Both the position numbers and the translations under genes were made by a program. The notes beneath the pieces were generated by a model. It saw nothing but the letters and a program-made list of their open reading frames with translations. It was not told where the DNA came from and made no database searches. Positions 18,630 to 25,510 of a stretch of 25,510 bases of DNA are shown here, in pieces (position 1 is the stretch's first letter; the number at the start of each line of letters is the position of its first letter). Source of the stretch: Gamarada debralockiae (lineage: Eukaryota; Ascomycota; Leotiomycetes; Helotiales; Hyphodiscaceae); NCBI GenBank assembly GCA_002803225.1, contig NXFV01002050.1:1-25510 (forward strand), given 5' to 3'.

Positions 18630-19973
18630 ATGGCGTGGGAAGAACCTCGCAAAACAGGAATGCTTTACCGTCGAGTCGGCAATTCAGGGCTCCACGTCTC
18701 TGTTCTGGGACTTGGAGGCTGGTTGACGTATGTGAAGCTTCCCCAATGATTCCCCGATTCCAATTTGAAAGTGGAAATTTGCTAATGTGATAAGTTTCTA
18801 GATTCGGAGGGCATGTGGAGAATGGTGAGTCCGACTTCTTACAATAAATAGGGAGCGGGAAATCTCCTGGTCTGGAGACTGACGAGATTCCGAAGAACGC
18901 ACCTTCGAATGTATGAAGCAGGCCTATGACCTTGGGGTAAATTTCTTTGACACGGCAGAAAGGCGAGTTAATTACTAGTTTCATGGAGATTGGAGCTGAT
19001 AAGAAATAGTTATGCGGGTGGTCAGTCTGAAATCATGATGGGCAAAGCGATCAAGAAATACAAATGGAGGCGCAACGACATCGTGATTAGCACCAAGGCA
19101 TGCCGCCTTTCATCCATATTTGACATGTGGCCAACTGATTATATATAGCTCAATTGGGGCGGAGCAAATGGAGAGATCCTCATCAACAACCACGGTCTGT
19201 CACGCAAACACGTGATTGAAGGATTGAAGGCCTCCCTGGAGCGCCTAGACTTGGAATACGTGGACATCGTGTTCGCGCATCGACCAGACAGATTGACACC
19301 AATGGAAGAGACAGTTCGAGCCTTCAACTACGTGATCGAGAACGGATTGGCGTTTTACTGGGGAACCTCCGAATGGAGCGCTGATGAGATTGCCGAAGCC
19401 TGTGGGATCGCGAAGGAGTTAAGGATGGTGGCGCCGATTGTTGAACAGCCACTTTACAACATCCTCGATCGCCAGAAAGTTGAAGGGGAATTTCAACGAT
19501 TGTATAAGAGATGTGGTCTTGGTTTGACGACTTTTAGTCCCCTAAAGATGGGGTTGTTGAGTGGGAAGTATAATGATGCGGTTGAGGGGCCGCCTCCCGG
19601 ATCAAGATTCTCCGAAAGCAAAGATAAGTTTGCCGAGCTCATGAGGGACAATTATGGGAATGAGGAGTGGAAGGATAATGTGGCGAAGGTGGCCAAGCTG
19701 AAGGTATGATTTGATCCTTGAGGGACGGACAGAGCTGACGGCGTGAAGCCTATTGCGGAGAAGTTGGGAGTCACGCAGTCTCAACTTGCCTTGGCATGGT
19801 GCCTCAAGAATGAGAATGTGTCATCGGTAATCACTGGAGCCTCAAGGCCGGAGCAGATTGTTGAAAATGTCAAGTGTCTGCGGGTGCTTGAGAAGTTGAC
19901 ACCGGACATCATGGACGAGATTGACAGGTTAATGGGAAGCAAGCCAGCACTGGATCCCGCGAGACAGGATTAG
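18630..19973 (+). CDS. Aldo/keto reductase, voltage-gated K+ channel beta-subunit type
   Basis: Six exons (18630-18727, 18802-18824, 18896-18962, 19010-19097, 19149-19703, 19749-19973) give 1056 nt and 351 residues. The AKR tetrad is complete: Asp59 (FFDTAES), Tyr64, Lys92 (VISTK) and His136 (FAHRPD). The Kv-beta-like branch is shown by LYRRVGNSGLHVS at the start, NRxPD-type FAHRPDR, FYWGTSEWSADEI, FSPLKMGLLSGKY and SSVITGASRPEQI at the NADPH site. It should reduce aldehydes or ketones with NADPH in the cytosol. Introns 3 (18963-19009) and 4 (19098-19148) have GC donors, and reading through either meets a stop codon. Exon 2 is only 23 nt. As the last gene after sulfite oxidase, it could reduce the aldehyde left by desulfonation; this is inference, since such reductases are common. 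Confidence 0.9.
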
Positions 19974-20143
19974 AGTATCCCTTCTCACAGTTCCTGCGAT
20001 TGATAGTGCAATACATTCAGTCGCTGGTTCATATTCACTGAAGATTGGAAGGTTCAGGTAGAGGCCACGAAAATACTTTTAAAGACTCGACATAAAAGTC
20101 CTACCCTGGGTATCAACTCCCAACATACCAAAACTCCGAGCAC

Positions 20144-20595
20144 CTATACCAAAGCCAAGCCCAAAAATATGTTAAAAAAAAAGAAAAAGTGCTTGCACTT
20201 ATCAAATACTCGAAACGCCAAACCCGACTTTAGCCTCCCTACCCCAAGAACCGAGTATAAAGCAACTGCAGGAACATTGTTCTTGCTCGCAATGTCCTGA
20301 ACTCCTCTGTCACCAGTGATGTAGACCTTACCCTGGCCTGCCACTTCATTCAAGTAATCAATAGCAGCTTGGTTTGGTCCTCCATTCCAATTGCCCCATC
20401 GTCGAAGCAATTGCTTCCGTTCCATCCGAGTCAGCCCGAAGCGCAGCGGCTGGTGCGTGAGACAAAACATCATTCTTGAAACCACCAGTCGCATTGCTCC
20501 TGTCTGTTGAACTGATAGTAGCAGCGCCATCGCATCCTTGCTCAGGTGAATATCCCCGTGAGCTGCTTCGTCGTTGAATGCACTGATTTGAAATT
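20144..20595 (-). pseudogene. Unrecognised gene remnant spanning two frames
   Basis: Two minus-strand frames look coding in succession. The upstream one (about 20595-20358) includes GYSPEQGCDGAATISSTDRS and SHAPAAALRADSDGTEAIAS. The downstream one (about 20400-20175, inside an open frame running 20530-20144) includes NGGPNQAAIDYLNEV and KVYITGDRGVQDIASKNNVP. A one-base shift near 20390-20400 would join them, so this may be a frameshifted gene or one with an unplaced intron. No start codon or complete domain was found. The segment TGDRGVQDIA...NVPAV faintly recalls PIN-like nucleases, too weakly to name it. Confidence 0.3.
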
Positions 20596-20921
20596 CAATC
20601 CAAGTAGCTAGGATGGTGTTTCCTCGTTGAACAAGCCCTTGAATAAAGTGGGAAGACTAACGAATGTCGTCGCTCCTAGGTCCCATTGGGTTATCGAAGT
20701 TTATACCTACAGTTCCATCTCCATTCCAATAATTATCGTTTATAGTAATATATTAAACTGGAAAATGAAATACTAGACTAATATAATAATATAATATAAT
20801 AAAATCAACCTTTAAACAAGCTTAAGGCTAAGTATTATACCTAAGCCTTCTTATTATAAGATCAAATTAATTTACAAGTCCTTTAAGACCTAGGAATTAA
20901 TATTAGTCTCTTTAGTGCTAG
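20596..20921. other. AT-rich decayed sequence
   Basis: From about 20740 the sequence is dominated by TA, TAA and AATAT runs (for example 20780-20810), as in RIP-mutated repeats. No gene is seen. A partial inverted pair around AAGGCTAAG and CTAAGCCTT lies at about 20823-20852. Confidence 0.4.
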
Positions 20922-21178
20922 TGTGGCGGCCTGCTTTTTTCTTTGTTTTGTAGCATTCGAGGTCATGTCACATAACCGTGGGGGAATCCCAAGGCTATAT
21001 AATTTGCGGTTATGTGCAATTTTTGCCTTATAGATTAGTTTCAGTATTATACATATAATCAAGCTGTTTACTAACTAACTATATCGACTATTCTATATTC
21101 AAAAACCCTCGTTTGCCCCTTATTACTATAATATTATTCGACTACTCTTTTGTCCGTGATTTTACTGTAATAGCTACA
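20922..21178 (+). repeat. Possible LTR (TGTGGCGG...GCTACA)
   Basis: This ~257-bp segment starts TGTGGCGGCC, similar to the clear solo LTR at 25034, ends in CTACA, and contains a TATATAA box at about 20996. It directly precedes repeat copy A. I find no target-site duplication, so its status as an LTR is tentative. Confidence 0.3.
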
Positions 21179-21480
21179 GGTAGCTAGAGGGCAACAGGAG
21201 GGATCAACAGGAGGGATCACAGTATATCAGAGAAGTAGCCGTAAGGGGAAAGAGATAGTAATGGTTATATTCCTGAGCATTCGTACTATTTGATTTCCGA
21301 AAAATACTCAAGCTTGCCCTTCTTCAAGTAGGATTGGCAAGCCTTACTTATACTTCACACAGCAGCTGTACTGGCGGCTGACCCTAATTCCGAGCCTTCC
21401 AGGCTCCTACAGGCTGGGATTACCCCTCCAGGGTCTACGTAGCCTAGCCTGTTCCTTCAGGGCCTAGACTCCTATTACAC
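21179..21480 (+). repeat. Dispersed repeat, copy A
   Basis: It is a direct repeat of 24350-24626. Shared blocks include GGTAGCTAGAGGGCAACAGG, CAGTATATCAGAGAAGTAGC, GCAAGCCTTACTTATACTTC and CCCCTCCAGGGTC. Copy A has a local duplication of AACAGGAGGGATC and is about 25 bp longer. No coding frame is evident; it is probably internal or untranslated sequence of a retroelement. Confidence 0.75.
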
Positions 21481-22427
21481 AGGATAAGGTCTCAGCTGCA
21501 GTGTTAGAGGGGAAGCCGAATTTGCAAGTGGCTGTAAGTTATGTCGACACGGCACCGGTCTGAGCCTGAAGGCCTTGTAGGACTCGGCCGTAGGGTACGA
21601 CCATTCAGGCTGTACATGGAGTTAAGTGCTCTATATATACAGGCTGTAGAGTTAACAACAATTACCGTATTAATTGGTTAACAAGGCTCTAACCTACTAC
21701 TAGATCCCCCCGTATATAAGACGCTGGGAACACACCAAAATAATCCCTGTATAAAGCCTTCAAAGTGGTGAAAGCTGAACTGCAAGACACGATCTTCTAA
21801 CCAATTACTACGGTAAGCTGAAATTCAAGTTCAATTTCAAGCTTTCTCATAAACCTCATTGTGCATCCTTCACGCGACCTCCAACCGAACCGACACGCGA
21901 TTTACAGAACGTCACTAATTCAACGTATACGAGTATATGACTACAGTTATTGAGCTCTTATTCTACTACAAGAACTAGCCCTCAAATCTATACTCAAATG
22001 CCCCGCTATAGCAGGCGATACATGATTCTGTACAGTTCTCAAGGTATAAATGACGCCGCACACATCTTGGAGCCCCTCAATGTTTGGGGCTTCTTCTAAG
22101 CTCTCTGCCATTTATGCAAGACAAGGTACAGTCTTCCTAGCAGCAGAGTTACACTAATCAAGGGAAATACAACGCCCGGTGCTTATCCTAGCAAGGTATT
22201 ATGCACAGTCATCGGATTCCTACTACCACTTCTTGAAATTCAAAAACTTAACCTCTCTAGCACAGAAAATATTGAATGGAAGTCTATTAACAGAAATCAT
22301 GAGTCAACATTTAATGTGTTCCCAAAGCAAGGCCAAAAAAAGGCTCGTTAACTAATAAATCAGTCCTCCCATCTTTGTCGTCTCTCACCACCCCTAAATC
22401 CCAAAACACCTGTGCAGCAATCTACAT
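21481..22427. other. Gene-poor stretch with decayed repeats
   Basis: No credible coding frame or RNA gene is seen. At 21650-21695 there are two GTTAAC sites in an inverted arrangement. The final ~100 bp before 22428 are the 3' flank of the LITAF-like gene. Confidence 0.4.
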
Positions 22428-23049
22428 TTAATGATATTGGTGAACATCCACCCTCCCACTCTTATGCACAGTCGCCAGCAAGACTCCACAGTTACCGCAC
22501 CTGTGCTCTACGTCCTTCATTGCATCCATCAAGTACGGGATAAAGCAACATACCCCCGTAAGCAAGAAAACAACGCCCGCCCACATACTATTAACATATC
22601 AGAAATGGCTTCTACCTAACTTATATCGTGTATTTCTTGTCAAGAAATAAAAATAGAGATGGGCAGAAGGGTAGGTGAACTGACTGATTGGTGTTCCCGA
22701 CCACACTCACGATCCTCGTCATGCTCCTCTGCCCGCAGGCAGGACAATCGGCCGGCGCACCGGTCCTGCCCAACACATTGAGCGGCGTAGCCGTTTTGTA
22801 TACGCGGGCCTGAAAGGTTGGCTGTACTAACGTGTCTTGGGGTTGAAGTTGCACTGGAATAGTCTGCGTCTGTGTCACAGGACCCTTCTCGGAGTATTGC
22901 TGCTGCTGATGAGCATTTTGAGGAGTTTGCACGTAGGTGACTTGAGGGTGCTGGAACCCAGCGGAAGAGCTGTACATAGGGGCTGCTATTGCGAGCCATC
23001 ATCGTCAGTTCGAGAACCGTTAAAAACCCGGGATAAACTTACACTCCAT
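22428..23049 (-). CDS. LITAF-domain membrane-associated zinc protein
   Basis: Three minus-strand exons (23049-23043, 22985-22685, 22587-22428) give 468 nt and 155 residues. Introns are 57 nt (donor GTAAGT) and 97 nt (donor GTCAGT); the first exon is only 7 nt (ATGGAGT). A Gln/Pro-rich N-terminus (to about residue 65) precedes the LITAF domain: TPLNVLG, the first zinc knuckle DCPACGQRSMTRI, a hydrophobic segment starting MWAGVVFLLTGVCCFIPYLM, and the second knuckle HRCGNCGVLLATVHKSGRVD. LITAF-like proteins are monotopic proteins of endosome and plasma membranes, with the hydrophobic segment set between the zinc-binding Cys pairs. Without the last intron the frame would stop before the second Cys pair, so splicing restores the domain. 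Function in fungi is little defined. Confidence 0.88.
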
Positions 23050-24349
23050 ATCTTGATTCCGAGACAATTCGGTCAATGCTCAGTATGAAAAATTGGTAAT
23101 ATGAAGTTGTCAGTAGCTCAAAATTTGTAGACTTAGATGGAAGGGGTGGATGCGGATTCCTAAAGATATATAGTATAAGAGAGGTGAATCCTTGATCCAA
23201 TGATACTGGCTCCTTAGTGGCAGAGCCTGGGATGTAAAATAGAGAGCAGAAATACGCCTCGCGATGCGATACCACAGCTTTAAGAACTATGTCACCCGTT
23301 TTCCAAGCCATAATGTCTCATAAAAGGCTCCTAAGCTACTTGTGGAAGTCGAGCTATTGGTTGAGATTCAGCCGCATGCCAACTTTCTCAGTGTCAAAGT
23401 CTCGTATACCCCCGGCGACTGTTTCTATACAACTTGAGAGCTACGGCACAGAAAAATGGGTTGATTTGAATATAATGTTGCTGCATACCACATGAAGTGC
23501 GTTTCAAAGACACTTGTCTGTGTTGAGGGTGGTTGTTGATATCGGACCCGGAAGCTAGCAGGGCTCACGTTTGGCACACTTTTCCAGCCTCCACCTCAAG
23601 AGTTGGGATAGTTCCATGTGACCTGTCCCAGGTGATATCTTCCTGCAATATGTTTCGACTGATCGGGTTGCCAAGAAGTTGGCTGTGCCCTTTTATTGAT
23701 GTGGCTTGCATCCACCGCAAAAAGTAAGTTGCGAGCTGGAAACCTCAAAAATTGGCAATATTGATGTAGAAACCCAAAAAAAAAAATTAAAAATAAATTT
23801 TGGAGAGTATTTCTAATCTCTCAACCCTAATCCGAAAAGTACTTTAAAAATTTGAAATACGCCTTTAAACATATCCTGAACTAATCCTACACTAGTCATA
23901 ATTTTAGGCATGGCGATAATTTTCGACAGGCACCAACCAATTCATTGATCTCGCTGAGATATTTAACCGAGCCAATCAAAGTAGTTTGATTACACACCAA
24001 GGGCCAATTATGTAAAGGACCATAGCTACTACCCAAAGCTGAACCAGGCCTAAGCCGGCCTGGGCAAAGGCGGCGCGGGACCACGTGAGCCCAAGGGTAG
24101 GGGGGAAGTGTCGAGATTCCGATGATATAACAACAAATCTAGTCTTCGAAATATTTTACAGATTTAATACAAGGGGCCGCAAATAGAATATTTATAGGGG
24201 GTAAAAGCGTGGCTTTCTTTCTTTCCTTTTTTTATTGGGGGTACCCCCCAAACCCCCGGGTCCCCTTCGGGGAAATCACATATTTAAATAGTATAATGCC
24301 TCTAATCTAATATTGAGCCCTAGCTTAATATATACGTATAACAGCTGGA
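23050..24349. other. Gene-free stretch upstream of the LITAF-like gene
   Basis: It includes the LITAF promoter and then repeat-like, partly AT-rich sequence (an A-rich run at about 23777-23800). Open frames of 60-90 codons on both strands have no recognisable motifs. No tRNA or rRNA is seen. Confidence 0.4.
24235..24272. repeat. GC-rich palindromes in AT-rich DNA
   Basis: A near-perfect palindrome of TTGGGGGTACCCCCCAA type is followed within 4 bases by CCCCGGG and then CCCCTTCGGGG, which can pair as a CCCC-TTC-GGGG hairpin. The surrounding several hundred bases are AT-rich. It may be the end of a small inverted-repeat element. Confidence 0.4.
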
Positions 24350-24626
24350 GGTAGCTAGAGGGCAACAGGAGGGGATCACAGTATATCAGAGAAGTAGCCG
24401 TAAGGGAAAAGAGATAGTAATAGTTGTATTCCTGAGTCTTTGTACTATCTGATTTCCAAAGAAAACTCAAGCTTACCCTTCTTCAAGTAGGGTTAGCAAG
24501 CCTTACTTATACTTCACATGGCAGCTGTATTGGCTGCTGACTTAGATTTCCGAGCCTTCTAGGCTCCTGTACCCCTCCAGGGTCCGCATAGCCTAGCCTG
24601 TTCCTTTAGGGCCTAGTTCTATTACA
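24350..24626 (+). repeat. Dispersed repeat, copy B
   Basis: It is a direct repeat of 21179-21480 (same strand) with scattered, mostly transition differences and lacking the local 13-bp duplication of copy A. It ends beside the minisatellite. Confidence 0.75.
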
Positions 24627-24635
24627 GGTAGAGTA

Positions 24636-25012
24636 TATGTATAGCAAAGGAGTATGTGTATAGCAAAGGCATATGCGTATGGCAGAGGAGTATGTATATG
24701 GCAGGGAGTATGTGTATGGCAGAGGAGTATGCGTATGGCAGGGAGTATGCGTATAGCAGAGGAGTATGCGTATAGCAGGGAGTATGCGTATGGTAGGGAG
24801 TATGTGTATAGCAGAGGAGTATACGTATGGCAGGGAGTATACCTATGGCAGGGAGTATGTGTATGGCAGAGGAGTATGCGTATGGCAGGGAGTATGCGTA
24901 TAGCAGAGGAGTATGCGTATAGCAGGGAGTATGCGTATGGTAGGGAGTATGTATATGGCAGAGGAGTATGCGTATGGCAGGGAGTATACCTATGGCAGAG
25001 GAGTATGCGTAT
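24636..25012 (+). repeat. Minisatellite with 18-19-bp units and 147-bp higher-order period
   Basis: Units alternate between the types GCAGGGAGTATGCGTATA and GCAGAGGAGTATGCGTATG, with G/A and C/T variants. A block of eight units starting at 24711 recurs at 24858 almost unchanged, giving a 147-bp higher-order period (49 codons). A frame stays open for 124 codons (24654-25028) and encodes Arg/Tyr/Met/Glu-rich repeats. I regard the frame as a by-product of the period and do not call a gene. Confidence 0.85.
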
Positions 25013-25033
25013 GGATTTGCGCGAGTAGTATAT

Positions 25034-25270
25034 TGTGACGGCCCTGGCGGTTCTGGTGGTCTAGCCCGCCAGCCCGCTAGCCCTGTCGCAAGCTTACCAC
25101 ATGCATGGCGTATGCGTAGTACATGCTATGCCTATTACATGACTGACTTCCTGTATATAAGCTTCGAGGCCTTATACTTCTCTTCCTTCTTTAGTTCAGA
25201 ATCCTCGTCTATACGATACGGTAGTAGAGAATCGAAGCTATTTGCCTAAGGTTTTCCTGCCTTCGTGACA
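25034..25270 (+). mobile_element. Solo LTR with 5-bp target-site duplication
   Basis: The 237-bp element starts TGTGACGGCC and ends TTCGTGACA, with canonical TG...CA ends. It is flanked by TATAT at 25029-25033 and at 25271-25275. An internal TATATAAGC (about 25155) followed by a pyrimidine-rich stretch fits an LTR promoter. No internal retroelement sequence adjoins it, so it is a solo LTR left by recombination. It lies inside the GTAT-rich minisatellite tract. Confidence 0.85.
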
Positions 25271-25275
25271 TATAT

Positions 25276-25415
25276 AGTAGAGGAATATACGTATAATAGA
25301 GTATACGTATAGCAGAGGAGTATGTATATAGATCTACGCAAGTAGTATATAGCAAAGGAGTATATATACAGTAAAGGAGTATATATACAATAGAGGTATA
25401 TGTGTATAGCAGAGG
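25276..25415 (+). repeat. Continuation of the GTAT-rich minisatellite
   Basis: The tract resumes after the solo LTR with diverged units such as TAGCAGAGGAGTATGTATA and TAGCAAAGGAGTATATATA. The motif ACGCAAGTAGTATAT at about 25336 parallels GCGCGAGTAGTATAT just before the solo LTR. Confidence 0.65.
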
Positions 25416-25510
25416 TGTGACGGCAGCCGTCACATGTGGTATATTATACGACAGCATAGCGGTTTCGCCTGTTTCGCCTAAGGCCTAGCTAGGGGTACAA
25501 GAGCTTGGCT
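25416..25510 (+). repeat. LTR-like repeat fragment, right edge
   Basis: It begins with the perfect 19-base palindrome TGTGACGGCAGCCGTCACA and continues out of the window. Its reverse complement matches 18-114, so the two edge copies face outward. It is probably the 5' part of an LTR; the 3' end is outside the window. Confidence 0.6.

Noticed and set aside
24711..25005. 147-bp period as a nucleosome-positioning or centromere-type satellite
   Set aside because: Only two copies of the higher-order block exist, and the match to nucleosome core length is explained by the number of short units.
24654..25028. 124-codon frame in the minisatellite as a real gene
   Set aside because: The open frame follows from repeat units without stop codons and a period divisible by three. 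There is no promoter, intron or homologous domain, and the tract continues as non-coding repeat beyond the solo LTR.
1..25510. CRISPR arrays, bacterial operons or prophage genes
   Set aside because: All real genes have spliceosomal introns and fungal families. The tandem repeats seen are a minisatellite and WD40 codons without spacer structure.

Overview
The window looks like nuclear DNA of a filamentous ascomycete (Pezizomycotina). The genes carry many short introns (about 45-97 nt, almost all GT-AG). The gene families are typical of moulds: HET-NACHT-WD40, Zn2Cys6 regulator, Dal5-type permease, secreted type-B carboxylesterase, LITAF-like protein. The flanks hold transposon remains whose damage fits repeat-induced point mutation (RIP). 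I do not assign a genus. Splice models were built by hand; every gene model given as intact sums to a whole number of codons.

Layout. 1-5.2 kb: an outward-facing LTR-like fragment, then a minus-strand HET-NACHT-WD40 (NLR-type) gene with 12 in-frame stop codons but no frameshift, then gene-poor sequence. 5.2-7.6 kb: a small uncertain minus-strand ORF and an intact secreted carboxylesterase. 7.8-20 kb: a run of intact genes: TauD/JLP1-type sulfonate dioxygenase (-), Dal5/AstA-type MFS permease (+), a dead Tc1/mariner element, a Zn2Cys6 regulator (+), a membrane-anchored cytochrome b5 sulfite oxidase (+) and a Kv-beta-like aldo/keto reductase (+). 20-25.5 kb: a broken unknown gene, AT-rich repeat debris, an intact LITAF-domain gene (-), two direct copies of a ~300-bp repeat, a coding-length minisatellite interrupted by a solo LTR with target duplication, and a second copy of the LTR-like fragment, inverted relative to the one at the left edge.

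The most interesting reading is that 7.8-20 kb is a sulfonate-sulfur utilisation cluster. The permease would import an organosulfonate, the 2-oxoglutarate dioxygenase would release sulfite and an aldehyde, the sulfite oxidase would turn toxic sulfite into sulfate, the reductase could remove the aldehyde, and the Zn2Cys6 protein would be the local regulator. A perfect ATGGCGCCAT palindrome (the CYS3/MetR sulfur-regulator consensus ATGRYRYCAT) lies 180 bp upstream of the regulator's start codon. The enzyme families are seen in the sequence; the joint pathway and its regulation are inference.
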